From: Amyloporia xantha
Lineage: Eukaryota; Basidiomycota; Agaricomycetes; Polyporales; Adustoporiaceae
Reading direction: 5' to 3'
DNA: 64,000 bases
Assembly: GCA_036971615.1 (NCBI GenBank)
Contig: JAYKKR010000005.1
Location: 1,922,001-1,986,000 of the forward strand
A program made the position numbers and the translations under genes. The number at the start of each line of letters is the position of its first letter. Position 1 is the first letter of the stretch. This document shows positions 45,433-57,274 of the stretch, piece by piece. A model generated the notes under the pieces. It had not been told where the DNA came from and ran no database searches. It saw only the letters and a list, made by a program, of their open reading frames with translations.

Positions 45433-46344
45433 CTTGAGGGAGGGGGAGGAAAGCCTCGTGTTGCGGCTCGGCCGGTGTGGGCTGCAGATGTATGGGAGGA
45501 GGAGAGCTGGTGGGGCTGGGACCCGAGTCGAACATACAGACAGGTGCGCGTGCGGGTTCGGGGGACCCGGGGAGGGCGCAGCATCCAGAGGGAAGGGGGG
45601 ATCGTGAGACGTCGGCGCAGGTCTCTGACAGGATGTGACAGAACCATCACCTCGATCAAGACCGAAAGCGTCGATGCGCTGTGAGATGGTAGTTCCAAAC
45701 GAGGTGGACCGGAAACACGAGCGTAGGGGTTACCACCGCCACCATCTATCAGTAGAGAGCGGATAGACACCGGTGCTGCATCAGTATTTCGGTTAGCAGG
45801 ATTCATTATATCCTGATATACAGCAGTTGGCAGTAATAGTCAACGGAGGCAAATACCGCGGCACCTTCCGGCAAGCAGGCGGGAACGATGCTCTGTAGGC
45901 ATCATAGAAGCGTACACGTCAATGACATGAACAGAATCACGGATCAGTCGTTTCGAAACAAGCAGTGCCTGACTGACGGTGCAGTAGTACTGTGGTAGCG
46001 CCATTAATGATGCACTGCGTACGGGCATTGAAATTCGACTTGAGACACCGTACGTACGCGTCGGACATGGTTCGGGGACGAGTTCGAGCGCTGCATCATG
46101 GAAGATCTACAAGAGCGCTGTAAGATACTGGAGTAGAGCCGACGAGGCCAACTACGTATCCCACGCGGACGATACTCGCACATGTGTTCGATGTTCAAGC
46201 TCAAGCTCAACTCGACGTCGAAAATACGATCATCGACCCGATGGATCTGTCAGAAGGCTTCCTTTTCAGGACGAGCGATATCTATCCTGAGTACTTGAGT
46301 CCTGACATAGTCCTCACACGCGACAAAGTTCGACAGTATCTGCA
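45433..46344. other. intergenic region with a possible 5' exon
   Basis: 912 bp between the hypothetical gene (-) and the F-box gene (+), so it is a divergent promoter region. The minus-strand peptide from ATG 45806 (MNPANRNTDAAPVSIRSLL) looks like a real N-terminus and could be exon 1 of the 671-residue gene. The frame does not match directly and no normal-length intron was found. Confidence 0.4.
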
Positions 46345-47570
46345 ATGGTTGCTTATATTCCACCAGAGCTCACCGACAGAATTATTGACTACCTTCATGA
46401 CGACTTCAAAACACTAGGAGCTTGTGCGCTCACATCTCGCTCCTGGCTTCCCGCCGCTCGCTACCATCGCTTCCGTCACTCTCGTGTACCCTGGGTCAAG
46501 GCTCACTCATTTGAGCAACTCCTGGACGCATCACCAGATCTTGGTCTCTGCATCGAGTCTCTCAGCATCTCCAGCCTCCATCATGACTCCGAGGTATGGT
46601 GTGGCGAACCGTGTAACTTTCTCAAGGCCCTGCCTGTCGTCTCAGAGCTGCAGCTCAACAAGCTGCACATATTTGATACACTTCATGCTGCATTGATTGC
46701 ACAGCTTCCGTCTGTGAGGCGAATTGCTATCGATGCTAGCGCTTTTCCTACATTTGCCGAGTTCGTGGCACTGGTGGTGTCCTTTCCTCACTTGGAGCGC
46801 CTTACAGCTTCACGCGTCCGCTTTTCTTCTGGGCCAGAATTGATACTGTTCCCGCGTCCTCCACCGAGTATCAGGTCTGTTGCAGTCTCTGAACTGCCAA
46901 GGGTCGGCGCAGACCTTTTTTACTGGCTTATTGGCGACGGACAAAACATCAGCATCAATGAGATATCGTTCGATATCTCTCATGCATGGGACCTCCTTCC
47001 ATTAGAAATTTTCAGATCATCTATTGGTCGCGGTGTGCAGCACCTCCAGCTCCGGGTGGAGGGCCTACATGGTGTGTCGTCTTATTGTCAATTGAACAGA
47101 CTTACTGACACCTCGCCCCAGCACTCTTCGCAGTGTCAGGTGGAGACTATGACTTCACGCTCTCGTCCTTTGCCGCTCTGCGCACGTTCACCCTACGTCT
47201 CAAGCTCCGCGAGCTGTGCGTCCCCGAGAATCGGGACATCTCCTCGGTCACCGTCCTCATCGCCGGTCTGAGCTCGCTCTGCCTCGAGGAGCTCACGCTG
47301 GCGCTGCGCGTGGACGAAATCGATATGGCAGATCTCCGTGCACTTGACTCTGAGTGCGGCGTGAGGCCGCTGTTCCCGGCGCGATTCGATGATCTGAGAG
47401 CGCTGGATTGGGAAAGCTTGGAGAGGACGATGGCGGGGAAATGCTTTGAGAAGGTGAGGAGGTTTGTGCTTGAAGGGAGGGGGGAGAGTGGTGTGTTGGA
47501 GGCGCATATTGCGGAACGGTGCCCAGACCTGTCGAGAAGGGATATAATTTCGTTTGTTCACGTAAAGTGA
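46345..47570 (+). CDS. F-box-like domain protein with leucine-rich C-terminal region
   Basis: Two exons. ATG 46345 begins MVAYIPPELTDRIIDYL, followed by DFKTLGACALTSRSWLPAAR, the degenerate F-box pattern (PxELxxxIxxxL, then CxLxSRxW) common in large agaricomycete F-box families. The intron 47072-47121 (gtgtgt..ccccag) joins VEGLH to ALFAVSGGDYDF in frame. The rest has irregular Leu-rich segments (LSISSLHHDS, LPVVSELQLNKLHIF, FPHLERLTASRVRF, LCLEELTLALR). No catalytic motif. It likely binds Skp1 in an SCF ubiquitin ligase as a substrate adaptor. The target is unknown. Such genes turn over rapidly between related fungi. Confidence 0.82.
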
Positions 47571-48162
47571 GACCATCTGGTGCGTATGAAGCATCTGATT
47601 GCTTATGGCGCTTGACATAAGAGTACTTATTCACGACCCAGCGCCCATCAAGAACATCCACGCTCGTGATTCTATGTTCGGAGTCAATTGCAGAACGATC
47701 CTGTCTCATGGTATAGAATCCGCTTTGTTGAGCAAGTTAATCCCATGGACGGGTCACTTACGTGCCCCAGTTTCATCCCCGGATACGGGAAATGAACCAG
47801 TGTTTACCCACAGTATGCCTATATTGCAGGGAGGGGTCTGGCCCAGCGTGCTGATTTGAGCGCGATGCTCGCCTATCGTATGTATCATTGGCACCCACAT
47901 GCGCCCACTATGGAAGTCAAGTAGCATGAGCTCCCCCCTTCCGCCTGGGCCGCTCGTGTTCTCTGCGTGTGTTCGGGTATTTGGTGGCCTCGATGATCCA
48001 GCTGATGGTAGTCCACCAGAGGAATGCAAACTGGAATTTTCCCATCCTCCAAGCTGACCCTGACTTTTCTCTGGTCTTCCTTTACTTTTCTCCCTTTTGC
48101 TCTTTCCCTCACTCAGCACTCTACGCGACAGCTGGTGTTGCCCTGAGTAGCCGCAGTCACAG
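47571..48162. other. intergenic region, possible upstream exon of next gene
   Basis: 592 bp. A pyrimidine-rich stretch ending in tcactcag at about 48109-48116 looks like a branch/acceptor region and may precede a 5' exon of the membrane-protein gene. I could not identify a signal-peptide exon with confidence. Confidence 0.4.
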
Positions 48163-49886
48163 ATGGCCTCTTCCTACCAATTGTACAATGTCACCTTAAA
48201 AGATTATTGCCCAATGTTTCAGTATTCTCCCTCTCGTAATGGTTCGATCCAAACAACTTGGCGCTCAATTTCGGAAGACGACCAACAGGTACGTGCATTT
48301 TTCACGTTTGGCCTCCTGTTGGAAAACTAGATATCTGGAACAGGCTGAATGGTTTGCGACCTATAACATTGGCGCTTCCATGCGACTGGAGTGGATTGGC
48401 ACCGATGTCTTACTCTACGGGTTTGGGAATCAAACGTCGTACTTGATGCTCAGCGATTCAGAACCTAATGCGACATCCGTGGCGCCCACCGGGGTGGAGG
48501 GCCTACTTTACAAGCAGACTGGACTGCAATACGGATCGCACTGGATCGGTCTACAAACCATCGGGGCTCCTGTTGCTATTGTCTCGGCTATAGTCACGGT
48601 GGGCATGGGTGAACCCGGGTAGGTGGACGGCGTATGTTAGATGCATTGAATCCTACGCTCACTGGGACGTCCTGCAGCACGAGCCTATATAACCGTACTT
48701 TGCCGACCGTGATAGATGGGGATCAACTAAATCCATTCTTTTCCACGTCTAATTTTGTCGACTGGTCACTTGTGCCAAACCCGAATATCGCCCAGAGTCC
48801 TACCCTCGTGACCCGCGGCGCGTCTGCCAAACTCACATTTGACATAAATTCCACCGTGGCGTTTGCGATGTTTGGTACATTAGGTGTCGACGCTGGCCCG
48901 TTTAGTGTCACTATTACTCCTCCACCTCCTTACGCCGAGGAGACGACAGCCTCCGATCTCGATGCATTTACTACTTTCAATGACACAGGGGATTTGATGT
49001 ATATTTCGACGGGACTGCTGAGGACGCAGAATTACACGGTGACTGTTACCAACGGTTACTATGGCGATATTCTCGCTGTGGAGAAGATAATATTATTTGA
49101 CACCCTTACTTCGTCAGCATTTTTGTCTCAAAGTTTTTCTCGTTTCTTACCCTTGTATCGAATACAGACCATCACCCTCCTCTTCAAGTGCCTTGTCTAG
49201 CGTGGTTTCCAGTTCATTTCCTACGCAGTCAGTGGCAGAGTCATTGTCTAGAGCACGCACTCTCAGTGTGGGGGCTATCACCGGAATAGCGGTCCGTCCA
49301 CTTCACTCTTTCAATATTGTTTCAAATTTATCTATTTGGCAGATCGGCGGTGGATTGGCACTGCTGGCGGCTGTGATTCTATTTATTGCAGTTTCCAGAC
49401 GTCGTCGTAGGAATAACATCGTTGAGATTGAACCGACCGATTCTCGGGTCCGTGAACCTGATATTCAACTTCCCCCGGAGGCTGGCTATGCATACCACTC
49501 TGTTGCGTCTTTGCACGAGGGTGAATTACCTGGTGCTGTCCAGCTACCTTGTGAGCGTTGGCCTTTTTTTACGTATTTTCATATTATCATCGCTGACAAT
49601 ATCGCTCTCTGTAGATACTAAGTCATACGCAGAGAGTTCTGGATCCATAGTGGCCGGAGATAGGCGATCCCCCTTCAGTCCCAACACAAGCAATTCCGAG
49701 ATGAAAAGGCATGCAGGCTCTCCACTGGCTTTTTCAAGTACGACAATGCGTTCATCTACGTCAGTATCCGCGGACGTGGACAGCATAGTTCGTGAGCAAG
49801 ATGCAGGACGCATCCCGACCAGCGAGCCACCGTTATACGACCCTGCGTGGAATGATGACGATCGATATAGGGAGAATGATGGCTAG
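48163..49886 (+). CDS. single-pass (type I) membrane protein, fungal-specific hypothetical
   Basis: The start is tentatively ATG 48163 (MASSYQLYNVTLKDYC). The first intron ends before AEWFATYNIGASMRLEWIG. The extracellular part has many N-glycosylation sequons (NVT, NGS, NQT, NAT, NRT, NST, NDT, NYT) and two beta-rich blocks: EWIGTDVLLYGFGNQTSYL with YKQTGLQYGSHWIGLQT, and VDWSLVPNPNIAQSPT with ASAKLTFDINSTVAFAMFG. A Ser-rich stalk leads to the transmembrane helix GGGLALLAAVILFIAVS, then the stop-transfer RRRRR and a cytosolic tail with Ser/Asp-rich sequence ending DDDRYRENDG. This layout (beta domains, Ser/Thr stalk, helix, basic stop) is very common in basidiomycete hypothetical proteins and resembles wall-stress sensors in general form only. 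The model has no signal peptide, so a 5' exon is probably missing. Confidence 0.75.
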
Positions 49887-50187
49887 AGAATTCTATGTCG
49901 GTGTCTTTCGTCCCTTGACTGTACCATATGGGATTTTGTATATATGCACCATTCCTGAACGGGTTTAAGGACATTGATTGCTTCAGTATAGATCAACCGC
50001 TAACGTTCATTTGAATTTGGTAGTTCCATTTGTTGCATCCAACAACAATTTCGAAATGGCATGGGGGCACATCGATATCCGTCTACTGTTAAGCCATACG
50101 TCGGAAGCGAGTTAGATACACGACTCATATTTGAGAGTGCCACATAAATTGTACAAGCATTCTGTTATAGACTTCTGCCTTTTTTAA
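49887..50187. other. convergent intergenic region
   Basis: 301 bp between the membrane-protein gene (+) and the DUF2264 gene (-). Expected to be 3' UTRs. Nothing else seen. Confidence 0.6.
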
Positions 50188-52280
50188 CTACACCATCAAC
50201 GCTGCAATCTCCTTCGGGACCACAGGCCTCTTGAACCACTCCGCCTCCCATCCGGAGGTAGCCCCCTCCTCGTTACCGATACTTGGCAGCCCGAACACAC
50301 CCGTCACCAACCAGATGTCCTTTTCTCCCGCCTCATGCTCGTCCATAAGAGTTGGAAGGACGGCCCTGGGCACCATCAAACTTGTGTTCGCATCCGTACG
50401 CAGTGCTTTGCCCACCCTACTAGGCTTCTGACTCAGTTCAGCGATCCCAGACACGCCTGCCTTCGACGCAGCTCTAGCTTGTCCACCGTTCTCAAGGGTT
50501 CCAAAGCTCTCTCCTGTGGACGGCTGAAGCGCGCGATCATCCTTACCCTGACCGTAGATGGCAAAACCCCCCTCTGCGGAGATGAGTTGACGGCCCGTAC
50601 GGATGCGGTGCACGCGCAGGTGCCAGAGTGGGGCATCCGCAGTGGGCGGCACGAGCCACGTCTCGACCGCAACGTCTTTCCAGGGATACCACATCGAACG
50701 CAACCAGCGTCCATCCTCGATACGTGCTTCGCGTGTCTCGCGGCGGCACTTCCAAACTTCGCCATTGTCGTCGCTGAGAGCGAGCGTATTGTCACCGCCG
50801 AGTTCCTCGAGAGTAAGGCTCCCGACGGGCACGCTGTACCCAAAGGCAGAGGAATACGCGAATTTGCCGTACTTGGCCGCACTCTGCTTGACAGGGTATG
50901 AACATTGCTGACCGGAGGATAGGATGTAGGAGTGTCCACCAAGGTTGGTGGCGATGTGGAAGGGCTTGTAGAGGGGTTTGATGGTGTTGAGAAGGGTAGC
51001 GGGATACGGTGCCTCCTTAGCTGCCCAGAATGGATGTGATGTCGGAAGCGAAAGTGCAATGAAGGACTTGCAACACCAGTAAGGGCTGCCTGGAGAATTA
51101 TAGTTCTGAATAATATCAGAGGAACGATGCATGAGGCCGACGAGACAAAAAGAAGTGACAACTGCGGCAACCGACCTCCGTCATGTTATGATTAGGATAA
51201 CAGAATCCGATCGTAAGGGTACCGTCGGGATAGTATGCGCCAGGTTGTCTGGCCCAGTACCGGATGTTCCGAAGCTGGAGGCCCTTTACAACTCCCCAGG
51301 TTAGTGGGGCAGGGAGTTCAACATCAGCGAAAGCGAGAGCTCCCCAGAAGGAAGACATCGCAAAGCGGTAAGTCAAACTCCTGCCAAACGGGACGCCGCG
51401 CCCTAGTGAACATGCATCAGAGTATTCATGCAATTTCTGATCAGAGCAGTCCTTACCTTCAGCATCGAAATAGTACACGAAATGGAAGGCAAATTTACGC
51501 GCGCGATTCTTGAATTCTTCACACCTCTCAGGGTCTTCCGCTTGAGCCAATTTCGAATACACTAACTGTGCATATTGGATGGCGAAGGAGGATGAATAGT
51601 AATCAAGTTGAATGACGCCCTCCGGCCCATCCCTAGACCAGCCGTCACCGATGTAGAAAGTATCAAGATGGTCAAGATCGGCCTTCATGCGCTTTGCGTC
51701 ATATTTCGGTGAGCCTACTTTTGATAATCCGAGGTTGGCGAAAACCTATTCAATGATCAGTCTAAGGAAGACTAAAGAAGTCAAGAAAGACAAACCCTGA
51801 ACCACAGCCAATTCGTATTAGGCATCTCCTTGTCGTTCATTCCTCCAAGCCAATTCTCTAAGGTTCTTCTTACCTTCCAGAGGGAGCGGGTCCCAGAGAT
51901 GCTCCTTTGCCACTGCAAGTGAGAAGCCAATGGCAGAGCATTCCACCATTCGCTGGTCCTTGTCTCTCATATTTCCCCAAAACTCCTCGTGATCAGGATT
52001 GGTTCCGTTCGCAAAGCCGTTGACCCATCTTTGTGTCCCCTCGTATACGCCCCCGCCTGCCAATAAAGATGCAAGACCCCAGATTGGGACGAGAGAAGCC
52101 TTCGAGTTGTGCTGCCGCTTCGTCATAATGGGTTCCTGTGAATCCAATATGTATGCGAGCTCCTCCAGGAGAGGTATGGGCGGCGAGCGGATCAAGAAGG
52201 CCGATCAGGTATTTATTCAAGTCTTCCTTCGTCTCCAGCGGGTTCGAGGCGAACGGTGTCGTGTATGCGAAGTAAGACAT
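50188..52280 (-). CDS. DUF2264-domain protein
   Basis: Minus-strand multi-exon gene from ATG 52280 ([20 protein letters not shown]). Blocks in order are [28 protein letters not shown] followed after an intron by [72 protein letters not shown] and [18 protein letters not shown]. Then come [40 protein letters not shown] and [19 protein letters not shown] beta-rich C-terminal half ends [14 protein letters not shown]. This succession is that of the DUF2264 family (bacterial and fungal), whose N-terminal part looks like an alpha/alpha-toroid of the kind found in uronate-processing glycosidases and lyases. Aromatic and acidic residues in the GDGWSRDGP and PYWCCK blocks would suit a sugar-binding site. 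No signal peptide, so probably cytosolic. The function is inferred only. Confidence 0.82.
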
Positions 52281-52709
52281 TGTAGGGAGTAATTAATCTG
52301 GAGTAGCTGCAGGAGCCATGGACAGAAGCTACTTATGTTTGCGGAAGTCAGGAGCATACAAGCCCGGTCCGCTCGTCTGAGGCTAGTGCTGGTCATCCTA
52401 GATCATACCTTCGCAGAGCGGTCCGGAGAATCGCCGATGCCTTCCGCCGTCGTGCTCGTAGGAAAGACGACGTGATCATGTTCTACCTAGACACACACTG
52501 ACTGGACATGCATATAACGCACGCGATGGTCCTGAAGGCAATGCAAGGAGCATTTGAATGTGTGGACAGCTGCCGACATCATCGCTCCTGATAATTGTGG
52601 CAAGTCACATCGTGACAATCGCGTGACGAGTCGCGTTCTTCGTCGCGTCCGACCGACACGCGTGTGTGCTCCTGACCTCAACACTGTAACCCCTCTTGTC
52701 TAGAGAGCC
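52281..52709. promoter_or_regulatory. divergent promoter region, DUF2264 / CTF4
   Basis: 429 bp between two genes read outward. Close to CTF4 there is an ACGCGT box at 52658-52663 (about 47 nt upstream of the CTF4 ATG) and several CGCG-containing repeats (tcgcgtgacgagtcgcgt at about 52619-52636). ACGCGT is the binding core of the G1/S transcription factor MBF in yeasts. Its use here is inferred. Confidence 0.5.
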
Positions 52710-55700
52710 ATGCCCGCCAACACATTGGTTAACTCTGCACATCAGCCTGGTAATACGTGCATTGCATTTGCCAGGGATGGTTCGTAAGTAGTTGAAGTTG
52801 TCGTAAGCGCGACTCGTTGTAGCTGACTATGACTCCTAGACGTGTTTACACTGGCGGGACCGATTCGCTGGTCCGTATATGGCGCGCTGACCTGGGAGCT
52901 GATCAAGAGCCCGATGCCGCAGTCGAGGCCGCTGAAGGAATCACCTCTTTAGCTACTGGTGTTCGTGAGGTCACATCAGTCGACTGTACATCAGACTAAC
53001 TACTGTATAGAGCAATTGTTGGTTCTCTGGAAGTGAAGATGCAGAGGTTCGGCGTTACGATCACGGAAAGGCGGAGATGGAGGGTCTGGTGACCAGTGCA
53101 AATGGCGTAGCGATCCGTTGCGTGGCAGTCGACCCCCAAGGAGGACGAATTGCAGTAACATCAGAGTATGTGCAGCTTCATACTTTGAAAATTGTGTTCT
53201 GACGGTCGTGAAGTGAGTCCACTGTCAAGGTTATTGACCTGGTAGACACAACCCATGTCGTCATACTTAAGGGTCATACGAAAGCCGTCCGTAAGGCAAC
53301 ATGGCATCCCTCGGGCTCTCTGCTAGTAGGTTGTCTTGCACTATGTTCACACTCTTGCTCACCACCGAAAGGCGACAAGTGGAGCAGATGGGAAGATTAT
53401 CATCTGGGATATTTCTGAAGACGATGTCAAAGAGGTGAAGGTTATCGAAGGCGTCATTCCAGCAATAGCAAATGCCGAGTATGTAATTGAAGTATTCCAC
53501 CGCCCGTTACTCATCTAAGACACGCGTAGATTGGAAGATTTTGCTCACGATTGCTCAGCAATATGGCACACATCAGGACAATATTTCTTCGTGGCGACCC
53601 GTGCACATGGTCAGAATGGGATCATATATTCTGCGTTTATATGAATATTCAAAGTGATTCTGGCAGAAATTGTGACGATTTCAAGGACAGACTGGTCGAA
53701 GACTTCTACATATTCTGATGATGCGTCATCTGGAGCCATCACTGCATTGGCTCTATCGATCAATGGTGTATACCTTGCCTCGGCCTCAAAATCAGGAGTT
53801 TTCATTTGGTCAACTCAAACGCGGAGGCTTCTTTTCCAGTGAGTTTGACAATGAATGGGTAGGACACATTCTAAGCATCGGGACTACTTGGTCAGCTTCC
53901 AAGGTGCTCTTAGTGCACCCGTCACACAAATAGCATTCTCTCCTTCGCAGAATCTCCTCGCATGGACAGACTTGGACGGTGTCCTCACGCGCTGGCGGGA
54001 GCCGATCCCCGCGTCATCCCCCGATCCAGTCAAAGTGGCGGTGGGTGCGGGATCAGCAACTGTCCCTATCAAGAGGAAAGGAACTCCCAGCTTGTTCGAT
54101 GATGAAGCGGACACTACTAAGTCGGCCAAAATACCGGATGTCGACCTAGATGATGATATGGGCGTGGACCTCGATAACGATGACTGGATTCTAGATGACC
54201 TGGGTGGTGGGATGGACGATGACGGCGAGGACAAAAGGTGGGCTGCGAAGGAAGGCGTTAGGGAGATGGGTGAGTGCACTTCTATAATACCCATGCAACC
54301 ATGATTCATACTGGACATGGGATTTTAGTCAGTGTCACCAAGGCACAACCCCCATTCCAGCCTGGTTCAACACCTATGGACAACAAGAAACGATATCTTG
54401 GTGAGCGCATACTGTCCTGCTGTGATCAGAAACCTGATGATAGTCGGTAGCGCATAATATGATCGGTGTCATTGAAGTGACTGATCAAGACACCCATCAC
54501 ATTGTGAATGTCGAATTTCACGACAAGTCTGCACGGAAAGGTTATCACTTCACAGACCACTCTAAATACGATCTTGCATCGCTCGGTAAGTATCCATATA
54601 GCTGGAATTATTGCATGCGACTGACAGTGGTAAACATGTTAGGTGAACGTGGTGCAGTATATGCATGTCAGCCAGAGAATGATCATCCTGCGCATGTTAT
54701 TTACAAGCCCTACGGCACATGGGCTACCCAAGGAGAATGGACGTACGACCTCCCGAAGGGGACGAAAGTGCTCGGTGTTGCTGCAGGAGGCTCAGCACCC
54801 ACGAAGTCTCTTCGAGAGAAATCAGACACAGATATGCAAGGCTATGGCAATGTCGTGATCGCTACCAGCGAGAACGAGCTCATATTTCTGACTGGAACTG
54901 GCATTGAGCGATATTGTATGAGCCTTCAGGGTGATTTTGTATCCATGGTTGCCGGTTCGGAGTGGGTATTTGTTGTTCACCGGGATGGTGCGACGACTAT
55001 GGACGGTCCGTGCATTCTCATCTCTCTGTAGATGCTTGCTTGATTGATGTATCGTGAATCCTGCAGGCTCGCAAAACCTGACTGGCAGACTCATCAAGTT
55101 CGACGACTTTTGTCTTCTCCAGAAGGATTCTCTACCGGTTCCGAAGCGCCACACGTTGAAGTGGGTCGGCATAACGGAAGAAGGAGTAAGTGATGACCAC
55201 TCTACTCGTGTGCCTGTATGCTAAACCCGTATAGGCTCCAGTCATCTACGATTCTGCTGGGGTGCTCAATGTGATGCCACGATTCAGACTTCCATTCTCA
55301 GCCACTTGGACGCGAGTGCTCGATACCAATTCTTTGGACCGACGGGAGGGAAAACAGGAATCGTACTGGCCAGTGGGCGTGGCCGGTGACACGTTCATGT
55401 GCTTGATTTTGAAGGTCAGTTGCGTAATAAGAATGCGGTATGAACCGATGTTCATTTTGATCTCAGGGAAGGCAAGAACATCCCGGGTTTCCGAGGCCTT
55501 TGATCCAGGAGCTGCCGCTACGATTCCCCTTTCATCGCGCAGATCCCAAAGAAGCGCCCTTGGAGGAACAGTAAGCATCATGACCATCTCGTACTCAGGC
55601 ATACCTTAACTATGTACCCCAGCCTCGCCCGCGAGAATATGCTTTTGGATATACTTCGAGACAGCCTTGGTGATGAACTTACGACCGATGATATCTCGAG

Positions 55701-57072
55701 ACGAGAACTCGCACTGGACAAGGAGCTCATTCAGTTAATCCAGAATGCATGCAAGAATGACAAATTAGCACGTGCATTAGACCTCACGAAACTCCTATAT
55801 CATACTGCGTCTTTCGATATGGCTATCAAGGTCGCCGGCTTTTATCATCTTATAGGTCTGCAGGAGAAAATAGAAGCGCTGAAGGACGATAGAGAAGCCT
55901 CAGATCGCCTTTCAGATGCAAGGGACCGGAGGAAGCAGCGCACGAGGGATTTAGCACCCGTTCCCGCTGCACGTACTCTGTTTGCAGAGCCGCCGCGTCC
56001 AAAGGCATTCCAAGATTTCAGGCCACCTCCAGCGAAACACCGGCCAGGCCTTGAACGTGCGACGCCCATCCTAGAGCCTACCAGGAACCACGCGCCATCA
56101 AGGGAGGAAGCTTTCACGAGTCAATTATCCGAGGATACAACCACATTTAGCTCATCTTTCATCGATGATTCGACGGACGCTGAGTATTTAATTTGTTCTC
56201 CTGACGGTAAAAGGAAGCGATCAGAAGAGGGAATTGAGCCTGTGAGGGAGTTCCCATCTCCAGGTTTGGACAACGCATCGAAGCGACGTGCCGTAGTTGA
56301 CACAGTCAGCGAGACCAAGGCGGATCTTCCACCACCAAGTGAGTTTCGCCTAGTCATCGACCTTTTTTTTGCTTATGCAAATAAATGTGCTTAGGAGGTA
56401 ATCCCTTTGCGCGCAAGCCAGGTGCTGATAACGGCCGAAACCCTTTCGCCAAGAGCGCAGACACAAATAAGTCGTTACATAAGAGTGAAAGTTTCTTTAC
56501 GAAGGTCGACGCTGCTGAATCAGATAAAGCAAAGCGTACGTCTGTCGTCTGTATCCACCACTGACGGATCCTCACGGCAACATGAATGTCGCTTTTTAGG
56601 ACACCCGCCAATGAAAGGCAAGTCGAAGGAAAAGAAAGGCATAGGGCGACAGACGACGTTGTTTGGTTTGCCTCCCGCTCCTCCTCCGGAAAAGCCAGAA
56701 AAGAGAGTGCCAGGGCGAAAGAAAAAGGACATCGGCATTGTGGATGAGTCGCAGCTAAGCACAACGGAGGAGACTGGGGCGATGGAAGCTGCGGACGCCG
56801 ACAGTCAAGCCACTGATATAGTGATGGAGGATGAGGCCCAAGACGACGGCCCAGCGGATAATGACAAGCAGTCTCAAGGATTCACCGAAGTACAAGAATC
56901 GAGAGCTGGCCTAACTTCCGAGTTGGAGGTCAGGATACTACTTATCTCCACGGATGATCGTGGGTTGTTTACTGAAATCAAAATACGACAGGAACCTACT
57001 AGTCCTGAACCAATTGACTGGCCAGCTTCTCCAGTTCATGAGAGCAGTCTTGTTGAGATGACAGCAAGCTGA
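52710..57072 (+). CDS. CTF4: Ctf4/AND-1 replisome adaptor (WD40 + SepB domain)
   Basis: Links the CMG helicase to Pol alpha-primase and to cohesion establishment. Many exons from ATG 52710 ([17 protein letters not shown]). N-terminal WD40 repeats: [70 protein letters not shown] and [19 protein letters not shown]. An acidic linker ([20 protein letters not shown]) precedes the SepB/Ctf4-helical part: [84 protein letters not shown], and the helical bundle [18 protein letters not shown] with [15 protein letters not shown] and [16 protein letters not shown] disordered tail carries [18 protein letters not shown] and the short motif [11 protein letters not shown]. The tail has an in-frame optional intron (gtcagg..cgacag, after LTSELE). 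Stop TGA 57070-57072. No HMG box, in contrast to vertebrate AND-1. Confidence 0.94.
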
Positions 57073-57274
57073 ATGTTTTCGTCAGTCATTTACAGGAATG
57101 CCAGTGTATTTATACTGTTTTTTGGAATTTCGTCTTGTATCAATAAGAGATATATCGGAGGACGCCTCTCATGCACAGGCTATAGAAACTCAGCCTCCTG
57201 AACCGGAAACTCTGACGATATAATGGGCTAGTACCTAGCCTCTGGAATATCGACTACCAGTGGAATGTTCTTTA

